Shown here: one piece after another, positions 1 to 33,129 of the stretch
Layout of the letters: each line of letters opens with the position of its first letter
Numbering within the stretch: the stretch's first letter is position 1
Assembly (NCBI RefSeq): GCF_036373705.1
Contig: NC_089855.1
Coordinates: 35,209,219-35,273,218 of the forward strand
Origin: Amia ocellicauda
Lineage: Eukaryota > Chordata > Actinopteri > Amiiformes > Amiidae
Direction: 5' to 3'
Length of the DNA stretch: 64,000 bases
The notes under the pieces: model-generated
What the model was told of the DNA's origin: nothing
Database searches by the model: none
Seen by the model: only the letters and a program-made list of their open reading frames with translations
Program-made: the position numbers and the translations under genes

Positions 1-780
1 CTGAATCCGTCCCTTCCTCATCGACGCAGCTGCTCGTCCAGTTACCGGTCCTCTCCCGCCTGGACTACTGCAACTCCCTCCTGGCCGGCCTGCCTGCAAC
101 TACTACCCACCCGCTCCAGCTCATCCAGAACTCTGCGGCTCGTCTGGTATTCTCTCTGCCCCATTTTGCACATGCTAATCCGCTCCTCTGCTCCCTCCAC
201 TGGTTCCCGATACCGGCATGAATTCAGTTCAAGACATTGACCCTCACCTACCGCTGTCTTGACCACACTGCACCAAGGTACCTTCAGTCCCTCGTCTCCC
301 CATACCGTTCCTCCAGTGCCAGTAGACTAACTCTACCTCCTCTCCACTCCCCTTCCTCCAGAGCCCGCTCCTTCTCATCCCTGGCCCCTAAATGGTGGAA
401 CGACCTTCCCACCGAAGTCAAAACAGCAGAGTCCTTAACCTCATTCCGGTGCTTACTCAAGACATATCTTTATAGACAGTACTTATAATATTAGTCATTT
501 TAATCCCCGTTAGATAGCACTTCACAGAGTTTTATTATGCTTCTTGCGTTTTTGATTGTTTCCTCCTTGCTCCCTTTCCCGTAGCCCTTGACTGTGACCC
601 TACATCTTGACAGCACTTAGCTTTTACCGTCCAGGATGTATTATATTTTGAATTGTTCTGTTTTATGTAAATTGAATTTGTAATGATTGATGCCTTTACC
701 AAACTGTATTTTTGCACTTTGTTTTGCACTTATGTTGTAAGTCGGCCTGGATAAGGGCCTCTGACAAGAAATAAAAAATC
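1..780 (+). mobile_element. L2-like non-LTR retrotransposon, 3' end (truncated by window)
   Basis: A plus-frame translation up to about 485 reads like the C-terminal reverse transcriptase region of L2/CR1-group LINEs (DYCNSLLAGLP, then LIQNSAARLVF, then APKWWNDLP). One in-frame TGA at 219-221 breaks it. After the stop comes a 3' UTR ending in a segment like the usual fish L2 tail (CTGGATAAGGGCCTCTGACA, then AAGAAATAAA) and an ATA/AAAT repeat tail. The 5' part lies outside the window. It is a dead copy. The clade call rests on motif recognition, and a Rex1-type relative is the main alternative. Confidence 0.8.
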
Positions 781-855
<75 letters not shown>

Positions 856-857
856 AG
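781..857. repeat. (ATA)n then (AAAT)n tail of the L2 element
   Basis: Directly seen simple repeat following the L2-like 3' end. It is best read as the element's expanded 3' tail rather than an independent microsatellite. Confidence 0.9.
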
Positions 858-1886
858 GGTTAATAAAAACGGGAACTGGTTATGGATAGTTTGGGCAGTG
901 AGATAGGGTTCAGAGTGGGTATAGAGGTTAGTAGGAAGTCAAAGTTAGCTCTCGTTAGTCTCTGATCTCTACTGCCATAGGTCATGCCTGTATGTAATTA
1001 AAAAAAGCTGTGTTTGAGTCCTATCTGCCATTGTGAGTTGAACTCACGCATTGGAAAACCCAGCAAATGCTACTATATATATATAAACACTATTAGTTGG
1101 TACATAGTAATAAGGAACAGTAACAGAGACTGAACTATTCGGCAAACTCAGCAGTGTGCTGCTGTAAGGTGACTATCAGCGCCAGCTGATGTGAGCATCA
1201 GGATGGCCTTTGGCATGCCAACCACCAAAACTGAGGCTATAATCACGCTGCCAGCAGTTGAGATGGTATAATGTGGTTGCTCAAGGTGTACAAAGAGGAA
1301 GGAACGAAGGAACAATTGTCCCAGTGCCCAGGAAAAAATTGAGAAGCTAGAGATAATGTTAAAGCTGGGGAAGGAGCCCCTTCAGTGAAAGGGATCTGAT
1401 TGGGATGTTGTTCACAGCAATATACTCTACGCATATAAAACAAAAAACTAAAGCTAACAAGCTTCAAAGAGCCCAGTGTCATGGAGGAACTAAATCAACA
1501 ATACACAAGGCAGTTTGATCTGTGGCCCCACTCCTAGCTGTGCTAGTGGAGTAGAAGGCCGCTGCTACTGTGGTGAGCGGAGGGAACAAGAACTGAAAAT
1601 TTGTGCATCTCCCGGCTGATGTGGACAGAGAGCACATTTGAACAGCGGTAGGTCAGGTGCGTTTACCACTCACAGTTGCAATCCAGATCAGGTACGCTCA
1701 ATCGCACTGCTCCGCAATTACAGTCATCATGCAGAAAATGGTCATTAAAATGAAAATAGTTACCATAACCATCACACTATTTCTAACTGTTTGCTCATTA
1801 TCGTTTGTAGGCTTCCATATAATTTCCATATAGGCTACAGACCTAACTGATCAAATATAGATCACCAAACCGCAGCTACATGTGAA

Positions 1887-1889
<3 letters not shown>
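858..1889. other. Intergenic, no supported feature
   Basis: No coding segment, RNA gene or recognisable repeat was seen on either strand in this stretch, apart from a short TA run near 1073-1084. Confidence 0.6.

Positions 1890-1890
<1 letters not shown>

Positions 1891-1958
<68 letters not shown>
1891..1958. repeat. (TA)n microsatellite
   Basis: An uninterrupted TA repeat of about 68 bp, directly abutting the perfect inverted repeat at 1959-2014. Confidence 0.95.
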
Positions 1959-1960
<2 letters not shown>

Positions 1961-2014
1961 TTTATTCTACATGTATCATTGCTATTTATAGCAATGATAC
2001 ATGTAGAATAAAGG
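1959..2014. repeat. Perfect 26-bp-arm inverted repeat
   Basis: The left arm (1959-1984, starting CCTTTATTCTACATG) is the exact reverse complement of the right arm (1989-2014), with a 4-nt loop TTTA. It begins immediately at the end of the TA repeat. The arrangement resembles the larger palindrome at 63503-63588. Confidence 0.95.
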
Positions 2015-2399
2015 AAAAAATCGGACTGTATAGGCTAATGCAAATTAAACACCACACGAACATCACATCATTATCCTGAAGACTTGTCCACTTTGTAGTC
2101 TGCGAACTAAATAACAGAAATAAGACATCACTCCATAAACTTAAATTAATATCAACAAATAAAGGCTTTTAGTTAATTTCATATTAGTCTAATTAAAGAT
2201 CAACAAAAACAGGCTTATTGTCAGTCAAAAATTATTTGTATGAGTACAATTAACACACGAATTATGTGTATTATTATATGTTTTGTCAACTAAAACTGCA
2301 TATTATGTAAATTAAAACAACATAATATGCAAATAATATAATCTACCATACAACAGTGTCATCTGATTATTAATTGCAATGCATTTCAAACCTTTAGCG

Positions 2400-3742
2400 C
2401 AGGGGTGGGGAACCTTTTTCCTATCAAGGGCCATTCGAGTGTTCACAAATGTATTCACGGGCCGCAACCTTAATTAATACACCTACATCAAAACATTAAT
2501 ACAGATGAAACTTACATTCTAATGCAAGAACAAATCACTTTTTTCTAAACGCGCACACTGCAGTCAAAACATAAATAACTATATAGCCTACAATAAGCAA
2601 ACAGCTCAAAAACGGCATACAGTAAGATAATAAAACAAGTGTATACATAAATATAGGAATAATGCTCAACAGCAATATTTTATAGTTCAAAAATAACTAT
2701 TGCATTTTTCAAAACATAATTGTACACTAAAGTAAACATTTTCAACACTGTGTAAACTTTGTTTTCAACATACAAAGCTAGAGTGAATAAAATCTGTGTA
2801 TTTCAATAAACTATTTACTATATATTTAGCCTGCATTCCTGACAGCTCATTACAGTCCACACAGGACATGTTTCTGCACTTTCCCTGCATGAGCTTGTAC
2901 CTCACACTGCATTTTGACAGCCCTCTCCAGGTGAACACTTTTACTTCACAAATATATAGCATCGCAATACATGCTCCTCCGCTGATAATGTCCGTGAATC
3001 ATTATTTTGCATGCGATGTGCCTGCGCTATTGCACTCTGTACTATGTGCGTAGCAATCGCGTATTGATCCGTAGATTAAAAGCACTCTGTGCCATTTGGA
3101 TCTGGCGTTTCACTTGCAATGTTTTCACAACTTTTCACAACACTGGCACAAACCCACGAATGCTCTGTCATTGCCAGTATCACTGATGCCCCTGTAGTAT
3201 CAGTCATGTTCATATACACGGCATGTCCAAAACGAGCTCTCTTCAATCTCCGTTTCCAATCCATATTTATTTGCGGGGTAAGCACTGTATCCACTCAATC
3301 TTACTACAGTAAAACATCATAAAACACCTAAACTGTTCTCAATTTTTTACAGTGTAAGAAGACACCTGCAATGCTGTACAATGCGTATGTTTTTCAAGCA
3401 CATGAGAAACTGTAGACAGGTAGAGATCGCCACTTGAGCGCCAGACTGACTCTATTGTAAAAGGCAGGCAGGATTATGGGTTATATTTGAGTTATTTTGT
3501 ATTTTAATGACCGGTGAAAATAACCCCATTTTGGCTATTCTAGGTAAATGTGTTTAGAACTTATTTATTTTCGTGTTTATGCAGTTAAAACGCTGTACAG
3601 TTGTGTATTATATAAGCTAGGCGCTTCCAGTGTTAAAGTTTATGTCACAGAAAAAAAAAAAAAATTCAAATGGACTCTAGGGCCAGAGCAAACAGCCTCA
3701 GGGGCCTTATACGGCCCGGAGGCCAGACGTTCCCCACCCCTG
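2400..3742. mobile_element. Non-autonomous hAT (Charlie-like) DNA transposon
   Basis: The ends form an inverted pair: CAGGGGTGGGGAAC at 2400 and GTTCCCCACCCCTG ending at 3742. The flanks give a decayed 8-bp target duplication (CTTTAGCG at 2392-2399, CTTTAGTT at 3743-3750, 6 of 8 matching). Eight-base duplications and CAGGG termini are hAT hallmarks. The inner termini carry the 'GGGCC' signature of Charlie-like ends (CAAGGGCCATT near the left, ACGGCCCGGAGGCC near the right). No transposase-like frame is visible in the roughly 1.3 kb, so mobilisation would have needed a partner element. Confidence 0.85.
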
Positions 3743-3959
3743 CTTTAGTTCATTAACTTGAATAGCATTCTCCCTTTTCAACATGTACAGGAGTGCTCAC
3801 AAGCAGGCTCTATTGGCTACTCTACCCTCCTTACTTATTACAACAGATTGTGCTTCTATAGCATTTGCTGTTACAAAGAATCCCTCTTCTCTTACAATTG
3901 CACATCTTATTGTTACATCGAATGGAGTTTTTACAGTTGCAACTGCAAAAGTTGAAACC

Positions 3960-4120
3960 CTTGTCCAAATTTGCAGTTTATATTTTTCACTTTGACATTA
4001 TGGACATTTTCTGTGTTGATCAGTGGCAAAAACTCCTGATTAAATTCATTCTGATTTCATATTGTAACACAATGAAATGTGGAAAAGTCCAAGGGGGGTG
4101 AATACTTTTGAGAGCCACTA
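3960..4120. mobile_element. Tc1-like element, one end only
   Basis: The stretch ends in a Tc1-type terminus (AGGGGGGTGAATACTTTTG, then AGAGCCACTA), followed by TA. It is preceded by sequence of the sort found internal to such elements (TTTTCACTTTGACATTATGG). The opposite end and any transposase are absent, so this is a truncated remnant. Confidence 0.6.
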
Positions 4121-4121
4121 T

Positions 4122-5340
4122 ACCAAGATTTTGCCTGTAACTTTTCACCCATACATAATACAATATTGTTTAAGATTCATGGGTAGGTCCACAAAGGCAG
4201 GAAATTGTATTATTTACTGACACATTTCTCAATAACCATTTTTTAACACTTTAGTTTAACATTTACAATTTGCTTAAAAAATCCTTTAATGACTAGAACC
4301 CCTTCGCTGAGACCCTCCCTGATCCTACACCCATACATTCTACTGCTTGAGTGGAAGAAAGCACAGACATGTTCCCTCCAATATTGAAAAAGAGGAACTA
4401 TCTGCTGCCGGTTTGGGGTTTTTGATGGATAGTTTTTACAAGTAAGTGTGACATGTGGTAAGATTGGTCATCAGACAATCACATAACTTTGCTGGTTTGT
4501 ATGAGCCCATTAGCAAAGTTGTAAATAATGGAGATGGCTCAGTTATGTGTGATCCTATTATGGATTATTTTTAAGTTTATTTTTTAAAAATATGCATAGT
4601 GTCATGTATATGAAAATACACATCAGTATTTTCAACATTACCTTTTTTTATAGATAAGACTTGCAACTCTAAGGAATTAGAAGAGAACTTGGATAAAAAC
4701 TTTGCTAAGCTAAAAGAGGGAGGAGGATTTTAAATAATGAGGTCAATAAGACAAACTCAGATTAAGGCCCTGGAGGTTATCCCATATCTGGAGTAGAGAT
4801 ACACACTGCTGTATCTTTGTAGCACAGACTCTGGAGTGGGTTTATCTACAATTTATGTCAGACCTCTCCAGGCAGAGCTCTCAAATTACATAAACACAAT
4901 ATAATTAAAAATAGTTGCATTAGTAATGACCAATGACTCATAATGTGACAGAGATACTCCGAGCTGCAGTGAAGAAAATCGAATCATCCAACCCTCTAGT
5001 ATGTAAGGTAAATACACTGGTAATAAACTAAAACCCTAACTAATATTAATAATAATAAACTGTTTTGCCTCATAATTAGGACTTGTCCTATATAAACAAA
5101 ATATTAGACAGACTTGCCTGAAAATATAGTTTATAATTATAGGTTTCCTATTGTCAAATATACTGTAATTCTGACTTTAATTTCAGAGCAAACAAATAAA
5201 TATGCCATTAATGTAACTCATTCCATATTCATGGCTTTTAGTCATTTATGAGCAAAACATTAATCTCAAATAATTTGTATAACCATAGACTCCATGTTTA
5301 CCTTTACTCAAGTATATGATGAAGAGAGGGAATCGAAACT
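4122..5340. other. Intergenic upstream of POGLUT2, no supported feature
   Basis: AT-rich sequence without a recognisable gene or repeat on either strand. In human a divergent gene, BIVM, starts beside POGLUT2; no BIVM coding exon was identified here. Confidence 0.5.
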
Positions 5341-5350
5341 AACTTCTTGG

Positions 5351-5481
5351 ATTGGTTGCCTTAACCACAAAGAGTGACACTACATTAAGTACTCCCACAA
5401 TTCCTTTTCACATAATCCACCCAACCAGTACAGCTATCGTACCGCAATGTCCAATCACAGAGACCTGTGGAAAGGACCAAT
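5351..5481. promoter_or_regulatory. CCAAT-box cluster, candidate POGLUT2 promoter
   Basis: CCAAT boxes are seen at 5451-5455 and 5477-5481 on the plus strand, both in the longer CCAATCA context preferred by NF-Y, plus one on the minus strand (ATTGG at 5351-5355). They lie 340-470 bp upstream of the POGLUT2 start codon. Boxes in both orientations would suit the bidirectional promoter known between BIVM and KDELC1 in mammals, but that is inference. Confidence 0.45.
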
Positions 5482-5818
5482 CAGAGCGTTCGTCTCTGCC
5501 ACTGTTGCAAAAGCGAAGTTTGTTTCAGCTGCTTTGCAAAGATAAAGGCTGTATCGATGTAAGAATTGGAAAGTTGTTGTCACATTAAGCAAGCAAATGT
5601 AGCAACGTGGACAAGAAAATAAGAGATGCGTGTCTTCGTTTTAAATGTAGACCGGGAAAGAGGGTTTTTGGTACATTTTCTGTTCAGAACGATTGCTCAC
5701 CATTCTCCGCTGGCTGCCAGATGCCATGTTTCCATGTAATGCATATTAAGAACCAGCGCTGCACATACATGCTACTTTAGGGGTTGCTTGTTTCACTCAC
5801 CTGAAACACTTTTAAGAC

Positions 5819-27558
<21,740 letters not shown>

Positions 27559-27732
27559 CAGTCAGGTGTTGCTGTTCTCCAATATACAATTATAGAAATA
27601 TATTCCTTTTATGGTCTAATTTGTTTGCATATTTTACTTTTGAATTACAATACAATGCAATTAGTAAAGTTATTCTATTATACATGTTTGTATTCTACTT
27701 TCTTAATGTGAAGTTTACAGATTTGTAATAAA
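27559..27732 (+). promoter_or_regulatory. POGLUT2 3' UTR with polyadenylation signal
   Basis: An AATAAA hexamer at 27727-27732, 169 bp after the TGA stop, in AT-rich sequence. It is the first canonical signal after the KDEL exon. Confidence 0.65.
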
Positions 27733-27739
27733 GAATTTT

Positions 27740-29340
27740 CATTATTTATATTTTAAAAAAATGCTTGGTCACATTATTATGAAAACTAAAACAATTTGAC
27801 GTATATGTAAACCTCTATTTAATAGAATTATACATATTTTTTGTATTATTTTGTATTGTTCTGTATATTGAAACTTCAAGTATATCTTTCAGCATTTATG
27901 TTTAGCTTAATATAAAACTGAAAATGGGTTGAATACTTCAGAAAAGGAAATACATTTACTCAGTAGATATTATTAACATTTCTAGTGATACAATTCATGA
28001 CTAAAACAAGCCTGGAAACCATTCAGGTACCTCAAAGCAATATTATAACAGTACTGTGATCTGAAGTTATTCTTTAAACTTAAGAACAACTGGCACATGT
28101 ATCAGTGAAGAATTCTTTATGATCTTGCCATTCACAACCTTGAGAATGTCGGGTTATAATAACACAGTAAAAAGGAGGACATAAAATCAAACCTTATTAT
28201 TTCCTTATAGTCACATTGTTACAGTAAAAATTAGACTTTGACCTGCTAAAATATTGTGAAATAGTTTGTACATGTTATAGATTCTTCCTTAATTTGGTGT
28301 TTGTTTAACTGGAAGTTGACACGATTACATAGTTAAACCAAGTTGTATGATTTTGCAAACAATTCTGAATTCACCAAACCAAGTTAATGTAATGAATTGT
28401 TTCTTGATCATTTATAAAACTAAGAAAATATAGAAAATAGTACAGACTTCGGAAACTACATTTTAAATACAGTAGACTTATGAGAAAATAGTATCAAGGG
28501 TCTCAGTGAAATCATAAACCAAGTATGCGTCTCCATTGAACTGTATATTATAGAACTCAGAGATGAGATTTTAATTATGTTTTTGTAACTTACTGAATCT
28601 TCCTCATAGTTTTTTCATATTCACTGATATTAGCGGGGGTTAAAAGGGTGGGATCTGCATACATTTTTTATATATTTTTTATTTGAGTTCAAAAATAAAT
28701 ACTATGAAACTGGCATCCAATTTTAACCAAACCGATCAGGAGAATCAAACTACAGTAACTACAAAAGCTAGATAAAGGATTACACTACAGTAAGCATGAA
28801 AACCAAGCACATAGTTCAGTTTCCAGGTCAGACTCTTTGGTTATAATGGTTCTTATGTGTTTGAAACGTAAAATTAACCAGCATCTGACCTCTCTGACTA
28901 GTTTGTGTGTAGAAACACTATAACGCTGTACCGGCTGATAAATAGCAAGAGATATATAAACCTATTAGTGCGTAGTACAGACAACATGAATACATTATAG
29001 TTTGAATGTTATCAGACATTATGTTATTTGGGTAGATTGTTCAGTAACTAGTTTGTTAGGCGGGCAAGGTAAGAGGATATAGAGAAAAGCAAGGGAATGA
29101 TGGACAGCTGGGGAATAGTTTTGAAAATGTTAAATAAAATTAAATACATAAATAAATAATCCTCTTATGTATCTATCTATAACCATTTTCTGGTATCCTC
29201 GGGTAACCCATATTAAATATCACTCCTTGACACAAGAGGGCACCATCTTGTTATTATAAAACAAAAACATCTTTCTTGCCGAGCACACATGCTTAAGTTG
29301 ACTAGAGAGAACAGCATGTTCCTATATCGCTAAATCACAG
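27740..29340. other. Intergenic spacer between POGLUT2 and TEX30
   Basis: About 1.6 kb of AT-rich sequence with no coding segment, RNA gene or recognisable transposon on either strand. It must contain the TEX30 promoter; no TATA box or CpG-dense block was evident. Confidence 0.5.
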
Positions 29341-29345
29341 CCGTC

Positions 29346-32157
29346 ATGTCATTTTACGAGGTAAATTTCATTGATCTCATATAATATTAGTAAATGCAGC
29401 TCCCTTTGTTTTTATTCCCTGAAAAAGAATTTGATCAGCATACGACACGCAGCTATCTATTGAATGGAAGTGAACTGAATACAAACACCAACTAGCTCGC
29501 ATTTTTTCCGTGTGACATTACTACTTACGGCATTTTAAAGTGTATTTTTATTGAAACTTGGTTGTAATCCTAATTGTGACGCAGGCTACATTTTCTGAAT
29601 CTGCATTGTGTTTGCGGATTTCTTCCTTTTCTCTGTCTGGGGAATCGGAAGTATTAAAAAACAGGCTTATTCAAATGACAATGTAACCTCTGACAGGACT
29701 TCAGCCGGTATTAGGCCACGCAGTGTCACCGTCAGAAAAGTGTTATGTTTCCGGCATTCTACATTGACAGAAATTATACCCAAACCCAAACTAATAAAGT
29801 GTGAAGGCGTCAAAGAATGTGTTCAATGTTGAACTAAAGTGTCACTTTTCTGACGGTGACACTATTTGATTTGCGTTAACGCCGCTGAGTTTCACTTAGT
29901 TGTATAAATACAAAAATATATACTTCCTTGAAATATCTCCAGGAAAAGGTTGAAATTCCCTTCGGTGCTAAACATCTCGATGGCATAGTGACAATCCCGG
30001 ATGCGGTCATGGAAGTGTCAACAGCGGTCATTGTTACCCATGGAGCTGGAGGAGACATGAACTTTCGACATCTTGTTTCACTCGCAGCCTCTCTTGCGTC
30101 AAGTGGTTTTCTTTGCCTACGGTTTACCTGCAAAGGCCTTAACCTCGTTTACAGAGTCAAGGCTTATAAAGTTGTTGTGGTAAGTTACTATCAGTTCAAA
30201 GACTCCAGGACAACCATTACACAGTTTAATAATATAACCTACATTGTAATACATTGTACTTGGCTTTGGCTGATAACCAGGACTGGATATTGTGTGTGTT
30301 ATGCACAAAGTCTATAAGATACCTATTTCTACATTATTATATTTATATAATTTTAATATTGGTGTCTGATGAGTGTATCTTATTTTACAGGAATACCTGA
30401 ACAATATAAAGAAGTATACATTGCAAAATATTTTTGTTGGAGGTAAGGGTATGGGTTTCAGTTTAGGAATATAGTATGAACAGCACCTAATAAGATTTAC
30501 AAGTGATAAAATGTGATTATGTGCTTTGACTTGTGACATGCATTGACTATCAGATTTGGTGTAAATAGTTGGCAATAAAAGTGTATGGGCATTGAGGACC
30601 GATAGGGAGTGCCTTTACAGATATTGTTGCTGTCATAGTTTTATCAGTAGTTGGGGTGACTTCTGTTGACAGTTGACATGCTTCAAATCCAAGGCAGAAC
30701 AGAGTACAAAGTCAGACAGAATTAAGTGAAGATATGATTTATTCAGTACATGAGTTAAAATGTTTAAATGTCAGTTTGGAAGTGAAATTAAGAAAATCAT
30801 AATCTCTTCTCTCAGCAGTTACACAGGTATACTACACTACAAATGTTTTTTTTTTTTTTTGTAATTTGTTATTAAATGTTGGCTTGGTAGCCACTATGGA
30901 ACAAAATAGGTAAAAGTCAGATCTCCCTTCTGTGAAATGATTGACAAATAAAAGGGGTGGGGGTTAAATTACAAGATACAGCACTTCACTGAACGTTTTA
31001 CTTTCAGGACGCTCGATGGGAGCACGTGCTGCCGCTGCCACAGTCTTGCAACTAACTGAGACTGGGGAGGATATCATTCAAGGCCTGATATGCCTGTCCT
31101 ATCCCCTGCACCCAACCAAGCAAAAGCACAGTCTGCGAACCAGTGACCTGCTGCTGATTGTTGAACCACCGGTGCTGTTTGTCTCCGGGACAGCTGATGA
31201 AATGTGCGACAGGGTGAGTTGCACAGTCCTGCTTGGAAAAAAAGGTCCCGGTGAAAATGCTCATCTCCATCTGCATTCTAGTTTCAGTTGACAGTTTCCT
31301 TTTTAAGGGGCAGGTGGGGCAATATATTAATAAAGCCGAGAGAGACTAATTCATTGTATTTAAATCTGCATTTCAAATAGTTTGCAAACATTTTATTTGG
31401 TATTGTGCATATACTAACCAAGTGTATAATACAGGAACCTTCTAACTGCCAGTAACATTTTAACATTTAACAGGGTGTACCCAACTAATTTTTCTATCCT
31501 ACTGTTATTGTATTGTTACATTTCTATAAAAAACATTCAGGTCAAATGCCCTATATGATCTGTAAGAGTGTGAAAAAGACTTAAAATCACAGAACTCCAG
31601 AAATGTAATGATGAGATCAATGTGGTATTTTTTTTTTCCTGTTGTAGTTTTCCACATTGTTTCTATTACTCAATTTCTTAGCAGACACCTTTATCCAGGG
31701 TGACTTAAAATTGTTACAGTATATCACATTATTTTTACATTTTTTACCCATTTTACATTTTTTACAGCTGAGCATTTACTGGAGCAATCTAGGTAAAGTA
31801 CCTTGATCAAGGGTACAACAGCAGTGCCCCCACCTGGGATTGAACCCACAACCCTCCACTCCACAGTCCAGAGCCCTAACCACTACTACTAATTTCTTTA
31901 AAAGTTATTTTTTAACTGGCAGACAGGGCTGAATGCAATGTTACGAATTTGACAACCAGTGTAATTTCCTGAATCTTTCTTTCTTTCTTTTCTTTTAGAC
32001 CCTGCTGGAAGAAGTAATAAAAAAAATGAAAGCACCAACCCAAGTTCATTGGATAGAGGGAGGCAGTCATGGTTTAGCAGTGAAAGGAAGACAAGAGAAA
32101 GCTGTACTGGGTGAAATTAATGCCCAAGTTCTGCTTTGGATTCAGGAACAAATTTAA
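29346..32157 (+). CDS. TEX30: Testis-expressed protein 30, alpha/beta-hydrolase-like
   Basis: Five coding exons join in phase to 222 aa (human about 227): 29346-29360, 29943-30179, 30391-30442, 31008-31213 and 31999-32157. Exon 1 encodes only MSFYE and was found from the ATG followed by the GAG/GTAAAT donor. The protein is a dienelactone-hydrolase-like alpha/beta fold: VTHGAGGDMN (oxyanion-loop region, about 38-47), GFLCLRFTCKGLN, the nucleophile elbow GGRSMG with the Ser (about 103), LICLSYPLHP, the acid-loop region VLFVSGTADEMC (about 156-167) and the His in GGSHGLAVKG near the C-terminus. Substrate and physiological role are not established. It follows POGLUT2 head-to-tail by 1.8 kb. Introns 1 and 4 contain a small TIR element and a SINE. 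Confidence 0.95.
29722..29863. mobile_element. 142-bp element with perfect 21-bp terminal inverted repeats
   Basis: The arms 29722-29742 and 29843-29863 are exact reverse complements (the left begins AGTGTCACCGTCAG) around 100 bp of spacer. It lies in TEX30 intron 1, 362 bp after the five-codon first exon. The size and symmetry suggest a MITE. No clear target duplication was found, so the superfamily is open. Confidence 0.75.
31680..31890 (-). mobile_element. tRNA-derived SINE with L2-type tail
   Basis: Read on the minus strand, it starts with a tRNA-like head carrying an A box (TGGTTAGGGCTCTGG at 31882-31868) and a B box (GGTTCAATCCC at 31846-31836). It ends with the L2-type tail (AAGTCACCCTGGATAAAGG, then TGTCTGCT). 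Both sides carry the 8-bp direct repeat AATTTCTT (31672-31679 and 31891-31898), a credible target duplication. It lies in TEX30 intron 4, antisense to the gene. The tail match explains how an L2 reverse transcriptase could mobilise it. Confidence 0.88.
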
Positions 32158-32375
32158 GATTCCACTTGGCACTATGAGCTCTTCAACCTACTGTGAAGTA
32201 GCATTGCTCTTTTCTATCTGCAACATGTTCTCCCCACAGCAACTTGCTGCAGGAGTCTCCACATGTGCATATTAATCAGGGACAATCCTGCAAAGAAAAG
32301 CTGATACAGTATATGCTATTTTTTATATGAATAAGAGAAGTGTCATTTTCTTTTTTGTTTTAATACAGGTCTTTC

Positions 32376-32381
32376 ATTAAA
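32376..32381 (+). promoter_or_regulatory. Candidate TEX30 polyadenylation signal (ATTAAA)
   Basis: An ATTAAA variant hexamer about 220 bp after the TEX30 stop, in T-rich context. Other AT-rich hexamers nearby could serve instead. Confidence 0.4.
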
Positions 32382-33018
32382 ATAATTTAAGTTGAGAATT
32401 GCCTTCTGGGAGAATGACAACTGTGTAACTCTTAAGGCTTCCAAGTAAAAAACAAATAAGTAACTTTGCAACAGTTTAATAATTTATATCTATTGGGTAC
32501 ATGGCCATAAATCCTAAAATAATAACTCAGTTATAATTAAGTTTGACATTACACATTCCCCATAAGCTAGCAGTTTATATACTCTTAAAGACGTCGGCAA
32601 AACTCTTACAAATTAGCAGTACTTCACCTGATGAAATGTTTAAGTCCACATATACATCCATAAATAATACTTAACAAAAGTGTATTGTATTCCATTTATT
32701 GGTCACACTTTAAAATAAGGTGGTGATTCCTCATGAATTAATATATGAATACTAAACGATTAAGATATTAATACTCCATGCACTTCATCTGAGAGATAGC
32801 TGCTTGTTTTTGTGTGTGCCAGATCACGTGAAAAGAGGTGTACAATAGAATTTAAATGTCAATCTCTGACTAACTGACATTATATTCCTCCTCTTTTGCT
32901 AATTACACCTTGGCTTACATTCTCCATTACAGGCTACCTGATTTCGAAAAAAAAAATGCAATTTCTAAAAAGTATCTTCTTTAAGGAAAGGGGGAGGAGT
33001 TGTGAAAGTTTCGGGTAC

Positions 33019-33129
33019 GCCATCTTTTGAATTGCCTCCACTTATTGGCTGGCCATAAAGCACACGTGTCCCGAAATAAGTCATTGTTTGGTTGCGTCCT
33101 TCTTTGCAGCTTCCTGGAAAGATGGCTGC
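33019..33129 (+). promoter_or_regulatory. NEPRO core promoter/start region with YY1-like sites
   Basis: A YY1-type core is present as GCCATCTT (33019-33026, reverse orientation). A second, AAGATGGCTGC (33119-33129), overlaps the NEPRO start codon. YY1 sites at the first exon of TATA-less housekeeping genes are well known. No TATA box was seen. Confidence 0.5.
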
